From an uncultured Dehalococcoidia bacterium (GTDB taxonomy: Bacteria; Chloroflexota; Dehalococcoidia; Lucifugimonadales; UBA3495), in contig CATOSK010000007.1 in assembly GCA_951812535.1 (NCBI GenBank), positions 124,001 through 188,000 on the forward strand: a stretch of DNA of 64,000 nucleotides. Direction: 5' to 3'. Made by a program: the position numbers and the translations under genes. This document shows, one piece after another, positions 41,270-51,580 of the stretch. The stretch's first letter is position 1. Each line of letters starts with the position of its first letter. The notes under the pieces are model-generated. The model ran no database searches. It saw only the letters and a list, made by a program, of their open reading frames with translations, and was not told the origin of the DNA.

Positions 41270-43735
41270 TCAATCCTGTTCGTGGCGACGGTGTACGGCC
41301 TCGATTTCCAGGTCCAGCTCGTCCGCCCAGCGCCGCAGCGACGAGCGCAGCTTCATGTTCTGGTAGGCTCCCCAGAAGGTCATCGCTGCCGGCACCACCA
41401 GGATCGAGACAATCAGCGAGTAGGCGATGGTGATGGCCGCGGTGAAACCGAACTGCTGGGACGCCGCCAGCGGCGACACTACCAGGACGCCCAACCCCAG
41501 GGCCGTCGTCAGCGCCGAACCCAGGAGGGCAGAGCCGGTTGTCGACAGGGTTCGGATCGCTGCAAGCTCCGGGTCCCGCAGATGGGAGTACTCTTCCCTG
41601 TACCTGTGAATCATGTGGATCGTGTAGTCAACCCCGATTCCAATGGACAGCGCCGTGATGATCGACGTAATGATGGTGTAGGGAATCCCCAGCAGCGCCA
41701 TCGTGCCCAAAACCGAGATGAGGACCAGCACGATGGGCCCCACCGCGATCAGTGCCAGTGCCGGCTGGCGCACGGTTATCCAGAAGAAGATTGCCAGGAC
41801 TGTCAAGGCAGCCGCAATGGTCGTGGTGATGGCTTCCGTCTGCCGGTCGGTGATGGCATCGACGACCGTAATGGAGATAACTGTCCCCGAAGTCGCCGTA
41901 ATGGAACCATCGTCGCCGAACCAGAGGGCCTCCAGGTCTCCCTGCAGGGTCTTGGTCCGTGCCGGGTCGCCCGTGTAGGTCGGGAACCGGAGCAATATCG
42001 TGTCTATGCCGTCCGGGTTGTCGACCAGGATGCGTCCGACGGCGGGGTCCATTGCCTCCAGCTTGTCCACGAACTCCTGCATCAACCCAGGGTCCAGTTC
42101 CACTCCCGCCGAGGCCCGGTGGAAGAGGTCGGCAAGTTCCGGGTCATAGTTGTCGCCTGGCTCTCCGCTGTCATTGGTCCAATCGTGCACAAACAGCTCG
42201 TAGGATGCCTGGACCGGTCCGGCCGCCGCGGGTGGCCGTGTCCGCTCGTCGCGAAAAGCCTCCGTGAGATCCTGCAAATTCAGGAGGGTGCGGGTTTCCG
42301 TGGCCTCGGCCTTCACGAGCACGGTGGTAATTTCCGTGGAGCCGCCAACGGTGGCGTCCAGAGTCTCCATATCCTCCAACAGGTTGCCTCCCCTGGGTAG
42401 AATGTCGCGAATGCTGAATTCCGACTTCAGCCCGGTGGCGGCATATCCAAGGGCAATCGTAACTATGAGAACGCCGGCCAGATAGGGCCCCGGAGCGCGG
42501 GTGATGCTCCTTCCCAGCAGTTCTGCGGCGCGCTCGACTCCGGGCAATGCGTTTGCTATGGGATTGGGCGGCTTCAACGTGCCGCGCGCCTCGCGGCGCC
42601 GGTCGATGATAGTCCGGCCGGCTGGCACCAGGGTCAGCATGACCAGCAGGCTCATGCCTACGCCCAGCCCGCCGATAATGCCGAAGTCCTTCACGATGTC
42701 AATGGGAGAGAACAGGCTTGCCAACAGGCTCACGATGGTCGTCACGGCGGCCAGCAAAAGAGGGATGACTACATTCCGCATGCCCATGCGGACGGACGAC
42801 AGCACCGTTTCGCCGGAATTTCGCTGTTCCCGGTAGTGGGACACGATCTGGATTGCGTAGTCCACCGTGAGGCCGATGACGATAATTGGCACCATCGTTG
42901 TCAGCGAGTTGGGGGGCCCGATCAGGCCCAGCGCGTTCGGGCCCAGCCAGCCCTCCGCTCCGGTGATCCAGATTATCGCCGTGAGAAGGCCGGTCACCGT
43001 TAGCAGCAGGTCGGAAATCGTGCGCATGAAGACCAGGATCAGCGCTGCGATCAGGAGGAACGCGAGACCGACCAGCGGCGCCATGCCCTCCTCGGTTGCC
43101 CTTTTGTATTCGTCCTCAATGATTACGGGCGAGACGCTGCTCACCTGCAGGGGACCTTGGTCCGCGCCGGCGAGTTCGTGAATCCTGCGTTCCGCCTGCT
43201 CTATGCGGTCGTCGCCCGTGTCCCTGAGGCGGAAGGTGGCAACTGAAACCGGCGTGCCGTCGCTGTCGGTGCCGGTCATCGCCCGGAGCGCTCCCAGGAC
43301 CTGCGGAGGACCCTTCAACGAGTCAATCTGTTCCTGGGTAACCGAGTCGAATCCCTCAACCTGGAGCAGCGCCTTTACCAGCGTGGATGGCGCGATGAAG
43401 GGGTGTTCCGGCGCAAGCAACTCTGCGACGCTGGGATCGGTGACGGCCTTGGCAACCAGTGCGTCCATCTGCGCCAGCCCGCCGGGTGTGAGCGCGTCTC
43501 CCCGGAACAGGAGCGTGACGATGTTCGCCTCGCCGGAGTCCCTGAAAAGCGTGTCGATCTCGGCCAGGGCTTCGGCGACCGCGCTTCCCCGGGGCAGGGT
43601 CGCTTCGGTCTCCGGGGGCGGCGCTCGCCGGGTTGTCCCGGCGCCCAGCAGGACGGTGATGAGCACCAGGACGAGGAGAGTTATATATGGCCGGGCCGTG
43701 ACCAGGGAACTCAGCCCAACGAGTATCTGGTTCAT
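41270..43735 (-). CDS. MMPL/RND-superfamily transporter
   Basis: 821 residues, two RND halves each with one N-terminal helix, a large extracytoplasmic domain and five clustered helices. Landmarks: VPIIVIGLTVDYAIQIVSHYREQRN in half 1 and ALSIGIGVDYTIHMIHRYREEY in half 2, with the G-x-x-x-D-Y of proton-relay helices 4 and 10. Such single-chain proteins export lipids or hydrophobic compounds; hopanoid transporters (HpnN) and MmpL are relatives. It follows the Rieske gene on the same strand by 155 bases. Confidence 0.93.
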   Translation of the reverse strand: MNQILVGLSSLVTARPYITLLVLVLITVLLGAGTTRRAPPPETEATLPRGSAVAEALAEIDTLFRDSGEANIVTLLFRGDALTPGGLAQMDALVAKAVTDPSVAELLAPEHPFIAPSTLVKALLQVEGFDSVTQEQIDSLKGPPQVLGALRAMTGTDSDGTPVSVATFRLRDTGDDRIEQAERRIHELAGADQGPLQVSSVSPVIIEDEYKRATEEGMAPLVGLAFLLIAALILVFMRTISDLLLTVTGLLTAIIWITGAEGWLGPNALGLIGPPNSLTTMVPIIVIGLTVDYAIQIVSHYREQRNSGETVLSSVRMGMRNVVIPLLLAAVTTIVSLLASLFSPIDIVKDFGIIGGLGVGMSLLVMLTLVPAGRTIIDRRREARGTLKPPNPIANALPGVERAAELLGRSITRAPGPYLAGVLIVTIALGYAATGLKSEFSIRDILPRGGNLLEDMETLDATVGGSTEITTVLVKAEATETRTLLNLQDLTEAFRDERTRPPAAAGPVQASYELFVHDWTNDSGEPGDNYDPELADLFHRASAGVELDPGLMQEFVDKLEAMDPAVGRILVDNPDGIDTILLRFPTYTGDPARTKTLQGDLEALWFGDDGSITATSGTVISITVVDAITDRQTEAITTTIAAALTVLAIFFWITVRQPALALIAVGPIVLVLISVLGTMALLGIPYTIITSIITALSIGIGVDYTIHMIHRYREEYSHLRDPELAAIRTLSTTGSALLGSALTTALGLGVLVVSPLAASQQFGFTAAITIAYSLIVSILVVPAAMTFWGAYQNMKLRSSLRRWADELDLEIEAVHRRHEQD

Positions 43736-43890
43736 GGTTTACCTTTCTGCCGGGAAAAGTGGAGGAAGCGGTGGGCGGTGCCTTCCAGCCTGTCCGCAGG
43801 GTTCTTCGCTGCACCGTCTTGCCCCCATTGTAAGGCAGAACCAACGGGATTGTTCCGGTCAAAACAGCTTGCTGGCGACCAGGGAGTCAA

Positions 43891-44931
43891 TTACGCGGTC
43901 CTTTCCTGGGTGACGGGATGCCCCAACTCCTCTCTCGGAGAGCTCGGATAAAACTGGCCGCAATAATCCCGAAAGAGCATTATCTCGCCGTCTGAACTGC
44001 ACAGGCGGGGTAGGGACTGGTACCGCTTCCGCCTCCAGATGACCACATCCTGGAGCACGTCCTGTTTCTGCAGAAGGGCCGTGAACTTGTTGAAGATCGG
44101 GGCCCTCCACCCCCTCGGCAGGAACCCGAGGCCAGCGACCCAACGCTGCGGGTTGGTTATCTCCCGAACCTGGGAGACCAGGGACAGGTCTATCTGGGTG
44201 CCGTCCACCGGCGTCGCCAGGACCCAGAGCCGCATGTCCACTCCGATGGACCGTTCGCGGATTTCGACAAACGAGTACCCTAACCCGACGACATGGGTGA
44301 TGGCGGACACTTCCGTTGTGATCTTTCCGATTCCGGCGAACTTCCTGACACTCCTGAAATCGAAGCGGCTTTCCAGCCGGGGCCCATCAACCGACACCTC
44401 TCCTACCCGGTCCACGCTGTCGTATCCATGGACGTAGCGGAAATGGGCCATATCCACCGAGTTCTCCGTGGTCTCCTGGGGATGCCCCGGAAACCGCAGG
44501 GTCCTGAGCTCGATGCCGCTCCACCTGGACTGGTCTGACGCATGGTCCGGGAGGCGCCACTGGGGCTTCCTGCCATCAATCCCCCACCAGGCGAAGATCA
44601 ATCCCCCAATCTCCTCCGTCTCGAAGACTTGCAGCCTCGCCGTTCTCGGCGCGTCGGCAAACGGAGTGGCAACGCACTGCCCGGTGGCATCGTACTCGAA
44701 CCCGTGGAAGGGGCAGACCAGCCGTCCATCGGAAACGCGGCCCCCGCCTTCGGCTCCCAGGAAGGAACCCAGGTGGGGGCAAAAGGCCCGGGCCACGCAA
44801 GCCCGTCCCCTATCGTCGAACCAGGCGACGATCTCCTCCCCCATCCAGGTCTTCTGGATGAGCTTGGCCTTCAGCATGGCTTGGCGGCTGGCGACGAAAT
44901 ACCAGCCCTCCGGATACGGCGATGGCAACAT
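43891..44931 (-). CDS. Rieske [2Fe-2S] non-heme iron oxygenase, alpha-subunit type
   Basis: 346 residues. Rieske cluster ligands Cys 51, His 53, Cys 73 and His 76 in CPHLGS and LVCPFHGF. The mononuclear-iron motif is in ENSVDMAHFRYVHG (two His spaced by four). This layout fits KshA-like oxygenases (steroid 9-alpha-hydroxylase and relatives) that insert oxygen into large hydrophobic rings with an external reductase; none is encoded nearby. An MMPL transporter gene follows, so a link to sterol or lipid metabolism is possible but unproven. Confidence 0.92.
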   Translation of the reverse strand: MLPSPYPEGWYFVASRQAMLKAKLIQKTWMGEEIVAWFDDRGRACVARAFCPHLGSFLGAEGGGRVSDGRLVCPFHGFEYDATGQCVATPFADAPRTARLQVFETEEIGGLIFAWWGIDGRKPQWRLPDHASDQSRWSGIELRTLRFPGHPQETTENSVDMAHFRYVHGYDSVDRVGEVSVDGPRLESRFDFRSVRKFAGIGKITTEVSAITHVVGLGYSFVEIRERSIGVDMRLWVLATPVDGTQIDLSLVSQVREITNPQRWVAGLGFLPRGWRAPIFNKFTALLQKQDVLQDVVIWRRKRYQSLPRLCSSDGEIMLFRDYCGQFYPSSPREELGHPVTQERTA

Positions 44932-45202
44932 GGGGGTGACGCGCTCCCTTCGTCGGCTTGGCCTGGCTTCGGGTTCCTCAGCCGCCTAGACCGGTTCCTG
45001 GTTCGCCAAAGGAACCAGGGGCACAGGGTTTGTATCACCTCCTATGTTAATCCGGCAAGGGCCCATTTGGCCTCGTGTTCCGCGTCAAACTTGGTGAGGG
45101 TTTTGTGAATTGACCAGCCGCTTCCTCTCAGCCAGTGCAGGCAGGCTCCGGTCTGGCCGCGGGTTCAGGGCAACCTCTATGCCTGTGGAGGACAGACAAA
45201 AA

Positions 45203-45240
45203 CCGGAGGCAGCGTTGGAATACACCAACGCTGCCTCCGG
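45203..45240 (-). terminator. Strong intrinsic terminator of the first NHL cassette
   Basis: CCGGAGGCAGCGTTGG and its exact complement form a 16-bp stem around AATACA; TTTTTGTC follows on the minus strand. It lies 33 bases after the NHL gene stop. The rest of the 340-base gap 44932-45272 holds nothing recognisable. Confidence 0.92.
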
Positions 45241-45272
45241 CCCGATGCACCGGGTCGGTTGGCCCCCGAGCC

Positions 45273-46328
45273 TTACTTGTTCTTGTTATACACTTGGATC
45301 CGGGTGCGGAAGGGCTCCAGCACCAGGACCCGCCCCTCAGGGTCAACCTCGACGGCGATGGGGTGCCAGAAGAACTTCTCCCGTTCCAGGCCCCAGGCCG
45401 ACTCGCGCTCCTTCCACATGTAGTCGTTGGAGTCGAGCTTGGCAACGCCCCACTTGGAGAGGGTGCCATCGCCCAGGAAGGAATAGACGTGGTTGCCGGC
45501 GGAGTCGAACATCTGGAGCCGGTCGTTGCCCCAGTCGGAAACGTAAATGTCTCCGTCTTGGTCTACCGCCACGTCGGTGGGCCGCTTAAACTGGCCGTGG
45601 TCACTGCCGGAGCTTCCGACCTCCATTAGGAAGTTGCCGTCGTGGTCAAACTTCTGGATGCGGTCGTTCCGCCAGTCGGCGACGTAGATGTTGTCACCCT
45701 TGTCGATAGTGATACCCCAGGGGTAGTTGAACTGGCCCTCGCCGGTGCCGAAGCTGCCGAACTTGGCGAGGAACTTACCGTCCTTGGTGAACTTCTGAAC
45801 GCGGTGGTTGTCCGCGTCCACCAGGAACAGGTTGTCCTCGCTGTCGAAGGCGATCCCGGCCGGCTTGTTGAACTCCCCGTCGCCCGAACCCGGCGTGCCC
45901 CACTTGCCCAGGAACTCGCCGTCCTCGTCCCAGATGGAGACGCGCTGGAGCAGCTCGTCCGTTACGTAGACGTTGTCCTCGCCGTCGATGGCAATGTTGC
46001 GAGGGCCGAAGATGTCCCCGTCGCCCTCGCCGCCGGTGGAAAACTGCCCGAGGAACTCCTCGTCCACCGTAAGCATGGTGATCCGCTTGAGCTCGATCCG
46101 GTACTCGTAGGACCGGTTCGGCACGTACATGCATCCCGTCCGGGGATTGACGGCCAAATCAACCGGGTAGCGGAATCCCTGTCCGGTCTGTTCGCCGCGG
46201 CCAATTGAGTGGCTGTAGGTCAACGGTGGGGTCCCGGTCTGATCGTCGACCGGCACTTCCAACTCGGGAGCGTGGCCCCGGGCCGGACCCCAGTAATTGT
46301 CGTTGAATACCTGTTGCTCGATAACCAT
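45273..46328 (-). CDS. NHL-repeat beta-propeller protein (cassette 1)
   Basis: 351 residues. At least five NHL repeats of about 48 residues, e.g. FGPRNIAIDGEDNVYVTDELLQRVSIWD, FNKPAGIAFDSEDNLFLVDADNHRVQKFT, FNYPWGITIDKGDNIYVADWRNDRIQKFD, a six-bladed propeller. No signal peptide. The family binds RNA, peptide or carbohydrate in different settings; here the role is unknown but tied to the DUF1501/DUF1800 neighbours, a trio repeated at 57 kb. Start 46328 with AAGGAG upstream. Confidence 0.9.
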   Translation of the reverse strand: MVIEQQVFNDNYWGPARGHAPELEVPVDDQTGTPPLTYSHSIGRGEQTGQGFRYPVDLAVNPRTGCMYVPNRSYEYRIELKRITMLTVDEEFLGQFSTGGEGDGDIFGPRNIAIDGEDNVYVTDELLQRVSIWDEDGEFLGKWGTPGSGDGEFNKPAGIAFDSEDNLFLVDADNHRVQKFTKDGKFLAKFGSFGTGEGQFNYPWGITIDKGDNIYVADWRNDRIQKFDHDGNFLMEVGSSGSDHGQFKRPTDVAVDQDGDIYVSDWGNDRLQMFDSAGNHVYSFLGDGTLSKWGVAKLDSNDYMWKERESAWGLEREKFFWHPIAVEVDPEGRVLVLEPFRTRIQVYNKNK

Positions 46329-46381
46329 TCTTTTCTCCTTGGAATGGACTCCTGCCAAAGCAGGGATTAAGGGAAGGACCG

Positions 46382-46405
46382 GGACCGGGGGTTAACCCCC
46401 GGTCC
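46382..46405. terminator. Perfect 24-base palindrome between DUF1501 and NHL genes
   Basis: GGACCGGGGGTT/AACCCCCGGTCC. It lies in the 90-base gap inside cassette 1 with no T-tract on the minus strand; a transcript-level attenuator or processing signal is as likely as termination. Confidence 0.5.
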
Positions 46406-46418
46406 GACTGGCCGTTCC

Positions 46419-47549
46419 CTAGAACAGGTCGAGTTTCTCGAATGAGCCGTTCACGATGGGCTTGGCATCGAGACCCATCCAGTCCTCCAGCAGGGTGGAG
46501 TAGAGCCCGCGGAAGTCGTAGTTGAACTGGAGGTCGCCGTCGGCCTGCTTGGCCGGGTCCAGGGACGGGTACTCGCTGTACATCCCGCCCTTGACCTGGT
46601 TGCCCACGACCAGCGCGCAGCCGCCGGTCCCGTGGTCTGTGCCGGAACCGTTGTCCCGCACCCGCCGGCCGAACTCGGTGAAGATGAGCATGGTCACGTC
46701 ATCGGCCATGTCATGCTCCCGCATGTCGTCGAAGAAGGACTGGACGTACCTGGATACGTCGGACCACAGCGAGGCATGGAGAGTCAGGGCCGAACCGTGC
46801 AGGTCGAAGCTGTTGTATGGGGACGTGGTGTACAGGATGCGGGTGCCCACGTCGCCAACGATGGTCTGGGACATCATCCGGACGTACCGGGCCACCGTGT
46901 TGTCCCCGTACTCTACGCTGGACTCATACTTGTCCGGCACCGTCTTCAGGATGTCCGCGCCCTTGAAGGCATCCATTCCGGTCTGCGACAGGTAGTCGTA
47001 GGTGAAGGTGCCGCCCAGCGTCGGAGAGTAGATGCGGCTGAAGGTGTCCAGGGCCGTCATCCGCTCCTCGTCCTCGATGCCGGTCAGCAGACCATAGGTG
47101 GCCAGGTTGCCCACCGATGCCACGGGAACGCCCGGCAGCGCCAGGGCATGGGGAAGGCCCCGGCCAAAGTTCACGCCGGTCAGCACGTTCTCCTTGCCGG
47201 GGTCTATGTCCCGGATGGTGCGTCCCAGCCAGCCCTCGGTGGCCAGGATGTCGGGCTCGCAGGTGTGCCAGACGTCCATGGACCGGAAGTGGGAACGGTT
47301 GCAGTTGGGGAACCCGATACCCTGGATAACCGCCACGTTCCCCTGGTCGTAAAGTTCCTTCATCGGGCCCATGCTGGGGTGGAACCCGGCGTGGCCGTCC
47401 AGGTCCAGGACCTGCTCCGCCGGTATGCCCAGGCTGGGGCGCTCATCGTAGTAGTGAGGGTCGCCGTAGGGCACGACCGTGTTGATGCCGTCGTTCCCTC
47501 CCGACAGCTGCACCACTACCAGTATGGGGTCTTTCTTGGTAGACGTCAT
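46419..47549 (-). CDS. DUF1501 family protein (cassette 1)
   Basis: 376 residues. DUF1501 landmarks LSGGNDGINTVVPYGDP, NRSHFRSMDVWHT, GVNFGRGLPHALALPG and TEFGRRVRDNGSGTDHGTGG; the family has an alkaline-phosphatase/sulfatase-like fold and unknown activity. Most members carry a Tat signal; this one starts directly with MTSTKKDPILVVVQLSGG, so it appears cytoplasmic. It follows the DUF1800 gene by 87 bases. About 377 residues and near-identical motifs in the second copy at 55.8 kb. Confidence 0.93.
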   Translation of the reverse strand: MTSTKKDPILVVVQLSGGNDGINTVVPYGDPHYYDERPSLGIPAEQVLDLDGHAGFHPSMGPMKELYDQGNVAVIQGIGFPNCNRSHFRSMDVWHTCEPDILATEGWLGRTIRDIDPGKENVLTGVNFGRGLPHALALPGVPVASVGNLATYGLLTGIEDEERMTALDTFSRIYSPTLGGTFTYDYLSQTGMDAFKGADILKTVPDKYESSVEYGDNTVARYVRMMSQTIVGDVGTRILYTTSPYNSFDLHGSALTLHASLWSDVSRYVQSFFDDMREHDMADDVTMLIFTEFGRRVRDNGSGTDHGTGGCALVVGNQVKGGMYSEYPSLDPAKQADGDLQFNYDFRGLYSTLLEDWMGLDAKPIVNGSFEKLDLF

Positions 47550-47636
47550 CGTTTCATCTCCTTTCTGAGGGTCGCCGCCTCTGCAAGCCGTTGACTCGTT
47601 GCCTTGCCAACGGCCCGCTTGGCGGCTTCTTTCCCG

Positions 47637-49055
47637 CTATACGAACTGGAAGTCCTGGGTGGATACGATCATCTGCAGCATCTGCCCCACCCGGCGGGCG
47701 AAGTCGATGCGCTCCTCCTCGGTGCCGTTGCGGATCGGCCCGGCTTCTTCGGCGAAGTTGACCAGTCCGGTCATGGTTTCGTCGACGACATCAATGGGAC
47801 CCATCAGGTCGAGGCAGCCCTCGACGAATTCCCTGGGCGACATTTCACCCCGGTCGGCAAGGCGGTCAACAATGTCCTTGAACCCGGGGAGATCGGTCTG
47901 GCCCACCCACTCGGCGGCCCAGTTGATCCGCTCCACCAGGGTGCCGCTGTCAATCCACTCCCGGCCGTAGTGCCAGCCCTCCACTGTGGGAGGCTCATAG
48001 ACTTCCTGGCCCATGTAGGCGGCCTCGTAGGCGATGGGCCCGATGCCCATCTTGAACCCGTCGTCGAAGTACCCCGACTGCCGGACAATGCTGGCCACCA
48101 GTTCCACCGGGCTCTTCACCCGTGTGAAGCGGGAGTTCTTGAAGAAGTCGGAGTTGAACAGCACCCGCAGCACCGCGCGGATGTCGTGGTCGTTCTCAAA
48201 GTACGCCTCCTCCATCATCTTGATGGCTTCCTGGTCCGCGGGAGGAGTCATCGTCCACTGCGGGACCTGGGGCTCATCGGCGACGAAGAAGTTGTACAGG
48301 TGGCGGCAGATAAACCGCGCGGTTGCCGGCTGGTTCCCGATGATCTCGATGACGTCCTCACCGTTCCAGTTGCCGGTTTGGCCCAGGAACGTCTTCTCGC
48401 CGTCATCGTGGTCCTCTGGGTCGTACTGGAACTGCCAGCTGTACCGCCCGTAGGGGTAGCGGGGAATGTGCCCGGTGTAGGTCCATCCAGTGAAGGCCCG
48501 GGAACACTCCTTCACGTCGTCCTCGGAGTAGTTGGGCTGGCCGTCCATGCCCACGCCCATGGAGAACAGCTCCAGCAACTCCCGTCCGAAGTTCTCATTA
48601 ATGGAACCCTTGTGGCTCATCCAGTTGTCCAGGAAGAAACCCATGGCCGGATCGCGGGCTACCTCCAGCAGCAGGGTCTCCAGCTTGCCCATGCCCTTGT
48701 CCCGGAACATTTCGACCTGGGCGGCGGTCATGCGGCCGTGCTGCACCTTGGTGTCGCCGGTGCAGAGGATGCCGTGCCAGAACAACGCCATCTTCTCCTG
48801 GAGCGGGCGCTCCCCGGTGATCATTCGGTAGAACCACAGCTGGCGGCAGGCGTCGGTGGCCGAGCGGTCGTGCCACTCCTCCATGTACCGTTCCAGCAGG
48901 TCGTATTCCAGGTCAGGAGAGTCCTCGGGATGCAGTAGCTGTTCAACGGTAGCTTCGTAGCCCTTGGCTACGTACGCTTCCAGGTCTTTCCGCGTCGCCC
49001 CGAATCCGGCGCGCCGCAGCAGGTGTGCCATCAAGGCTATATCCTGGTCCGCCAT
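47637..49055 (-). CDS. DUF1800 family protein (cassette 1)
   Basis: 472 residues. N-terminal MAHLLRRAGFGATRKDLEAYVAKGYEATVEQLL and later FWHGILCTGDTKVQ, NENFGRELLELFSMGVG, CSRAFTGWTYTG and TVEGWHYGREWIDSGTLVERIN are the DUF1800 pattern. The activity is unknown; these proteins almost always pair with DUF1501. The start at 49055 has AGGAGG 7 bases upstream; no signal peptide. Confidence 0.93.
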   Translation of the reverse strand: MADQDIALMAHLLRRAGFGATRKDLEAYVAKGYEATVEQLLHPEDSPDLEYDLLERYMEEWHDRSATDACRQLWFYRMITGERPLQEKMALFWHGILCTGDTKVQHGRMTAAQVEMFRDKGMGKLETLLLEVARDPAMGFFLDNWMSHKGSINENFGRELLELFSMGVGMDGQPNYSEDDVKECSRAFTGWTYTGHIPRYPYGRYSWQFQYDPEDHDDGEKTFLGQTGNWNGEDVIEIIGNQPATARFICRHLYNFFVADEPQVPQWTMTPPADQEAIKMMEEAYFENDHDIRAVLRVLFNSDFFKNSRFTRVKSPVELVASIVRQSGYFDDGFKMGIGPIAYEAAYMGQEVYEPPTVEGWHYGREWIDSGTLVERINWAAEWVGQTDLPGFKDIVDRLADRGEMSPREFVEGCLDLMGPIDVVDETMTGLVNFAEEAGPIRNGTEEERIDFARRVGQMLQMIVSTQDFQFV

Positions 49056-49629
49056 ACCTTGTCCTCCTGTATAAATTTCGGTTCTGCCGTGCTCATATCC
49101 AGTTCCCCAGACGCCCTGGTGAGATTGGCCCATCCCATCCGGTCACACGTGGGAAACAACCGCTGATGCCAGATTGTCCCTACTTATGTGCGTCTGTACG
49201 TGGCTGTAAGTATAAATGCGTAACTATCCTTCGTCAATAATCCTGATAACATGGCCTGTGTTCGTCTACATTACGATTTACGTACACTTATGCCGGGCAA
49301 CTCGCCGCGACTCTGGTTCCTCGGCTCCCGCCTCCGCCACCGGGGAGTCGCGCTCCGTTCCCTCGCCTATCCGGCACTTGAGCCGCCCTTCCCCCGGTGA
49401 CGCTCTCCGGCGTCGAAATAGTCAATGCCGTGTGGCATCGGCCCGGCAGAAAACCTGCCTCAGCCTATTACGGCAAGCCTGAACGGTTGCCTGCAGGATT
49501 CCGTCGGATATACGTTGGATGAGGATAGCGCAACCTGCTGTCACCTGATGATCTAGTCCTGTTTATAGCAGTTTATCGTCACTTCATCTCCTGATTAATC
49601 TGCTTTCATACGATATATAGAGTTGTATA

Positions 49630-49656
49630 TTGACAAACCATAATCAGCATGATAAT
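49630..49656 (+). promoter_or_regulatory. Candidate promoter of the dipeptide-type ABC operon
   Basis: TTGACA (49630-49635), 15-base spacer, GATAAT (49651-49656). It stands in an AT-rich part (about 49500-49690) of the 710-base gap 49056-49765, which probably also holds the promoter of the divergent DUF1800 gene. I see no gene in the gap. Confidence 0.5.
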
Positions 49657-49765
49657 TTCCCCCAAATTTGCGGAATAGTCCACAAATAGCCCTTGGGCAA
49701 CGGTAATCCCAATGATCCCCGGCACGGCGTCAATAAACCCGACGCGCAGCAGTAAAGGAGGGGTA

Positions 49766-51580
49766 ATGGAATCATTGAACAGGTTACGACTTCGGGCTTG
49801 GCAGATCATCCTGCCTGTGTTGGCACTCACCCTCGTCTTCGGTGTGGCCTGCGGCTCTGCCGCCGCCCCCGCCGAGGAATCCCTGCCTGCCGTTGAGACG
49901 GCTCCGCAGCAGCCTCCGGCCCAGCCGGCTGCTGAAGCGGCTCCCACCGCCGTACCCCAGGCCGCGGTCCAACCTGGGGAAGCGGGCATGGTCCAGGTCC
50001 ACCCCGGCAACGTCACCTTCATGGTTGCCGCCTGGGGCGATGAAAGGTTCGACCGGACCTTCAGCGGTGGCGCCAGCAACAGCTACGGAAGAATCCTTCA
50101 CGGCTTTCTTATCGAAGCCACCGCCGAAACGGAACTGATCCCCGGGATCGCCACCGACTGGGGATTCTCCGAGGATGGCCTGACCTGGAACGTCACCATC
50201 CGCGATGGCGTCAAGTTCCATGACGGCACCGACCTCACCGCGGCGGATGTCGCCTGGTCCATCGAGCACAACTTTGGCCCCCAGGCCGCCGAGTACGCCC
50301 AGTCCAGTACGGCGGTCGGGTTCGCCAAGAAGATGGCGAAGGTGGAGCAGACCGGTCCCAACGTGGTCAGCTCCACCTTCAAGAGCATCGAGACCGGATT
50401 CCCCGGCTACATGTCCGCCGCCGGGCCGACGTGGCCGGCCATCTACCCCGCGCGGGCAACCCTGCGCAACGAGGAGGAGGAGGCGGCCTACGACAAGAAC
50501 CCGGTCGGCGCGGGAGTGATGGTACGGGGCCGGTTTGTCCCGTCCGAGGTGATCGAGTTCGAGCGCTTCGACGACTACTATTTCCAGCCCTCCAACGGGT
50601 TCGACGAAGACCGTACCGTGAAATTCGCAACCCTGGACCTTAGGCTGGTGCCGGAGGAAGCCACCCGCGTGGCCGCCATCCGGGCGGGTGACGCCGACGT
50701 CGCCCCGGTGAGCCTGCGGGCCCGTCCCCAGGTTGAGAAGGGCGGCGGCCGGATTGTCTGGGGCGCTGAGGGCGGCTACTTCCGCGTCATGCTGTTCGGC
50801 TGCTGGACCGGCGCGGAACGGGCCGGAGCGGAGACCTATCCCTGCATGGACAAGCGGGTCCGGCACGCCCTGTCCTATGCCGTCGACAAGGGGCTCATGC
50901 GCGACCGCCTCTACGGCGGCCCCGAAGCCATGGAAGTGGAAAGGGGAGGCTGGGGCGCCGTCACTCCCAGCACCATCGGATACAGCGCCGATTTGAAACC
51001 CTTCCCCTTCGACCCGGCCAAGGCCCGGGCTCTCCTGACCGAGGCGGGCTACAAGAACCCGGACAACCCCAACGGCAAGGACTTCGGTCCGCTGGTAGTC
51101 AACACTTGGGTGTCGGCCCTCATGCCCTTCCTGCCGGAATCTGCCCAGCTGGCCGCCGAGAACTGGAAGCGGGAGCTGGGGATTGAGACCGAGGTGGTCG
51201 TCGGTGAAGAGGTCTCCATGAAGGAGGCCTACAAGGCGGGTAACCTGGATGGCCAGATCGTCTGGCGGGATAACGAGACCCGTCTGGATGCGGCCAGCAT
51301 CATGGGGTCCCACTTCGGCCGCCGCGACAAGCGGGACCGGGGACACAATGATCCCGTCCTGTTCGACGCCGTCGAGGAAGCCATCTCCGTGTTCGCGGAT
51401 GCAGAGCGGCCGGCAGCATTGAACAAGCTGTACAAGCAACTCTACGAGGAGCAGTACCTCATCGGCATCGGGACCATCAACATCCCGTGGGCCCTGGGGC
51501 CGGATGTGGCCGACTGGCAGCCCTTCCCGGTGGCCTTCTACCCCAGCAGCATGCACACCCTGATTCTTAAAGAGGAGTAA
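49766..51580 (+). CDS. Family 5 ABC transporter substrate-binding lipoprotein (peptide/opine type)
   Basis: 604 residues. Lipoprotein signal (LALTLVFGVACG), Pro/Ala linker, then the SBP family 5 core: ILHGFLIEATAETELIPGIATDWGFSEDGLTWNVTIRDGVKFHDGTDLTAADVAWSIEH is spread over residues 110-180, and RHALSYAVDKGLMRDRLYGG later. It captures a peptide-like or small organic ligand outside the membrane. AAGGAGG precedes ATG 49766. Two permease genes follow; the first begins 145 bases later. Confidence 0.93.
   Translation: MESLNRLRLRAWQIILPVLALTLVFGVACGSAAAPAEESLPAVETAPQQPPAQPAAEAAPTAVPQAAVQPGEAGMVQVHPGNVTFMVAAWGDERFDRTFSGGASNSYGRILHGFLIEATAETELIPGIATDWGFSEDGLTWNVTIRDGVKFHDGTDLTAADVAWSIEHNFGPQAAEYAQSSTAVGFAKKMAKVEQTGPNVVSSTFKSIETGFPGYMSAAGPTWPAIYPARATLRNEEEEAAYDKNPVGAGVMVRGRFVPSEVIEFERFDDYYFQPSNGFDEDRTVKFATLDLRLVPEEATRVAAIRAGDADVAPVSLRARPQVEKGGGRIVWGAEGGYFRVMLFGCWTGAERAGAETYPCMDKRVRHALSYAVDKGLMRDRLYGGPEAMEVERGGWGAVTPSTIGYSADLKPFPFDPAKARALLTEAGYKNPDNPNGKDFGPLVVNTWVSALMPFLPESAQLAAENWKRELGIETEVVVGEEVSMKEAYKAGNLDGQIVWRDNETRLDAASIMGSHFGRRDKRDRGHNDPVLFDAVEEAISVFADAERPAALNKLYKQLYEEQYLIGIGTINIPWALGPDVADWQPFPVAFYPSSMHTLILKEE

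Noticed and set aside
41129-42400. 423-residue plus-strand frame
   Set aside because: Antisense to the MMPL transporter; Arg/Gln-rich with no motifs.
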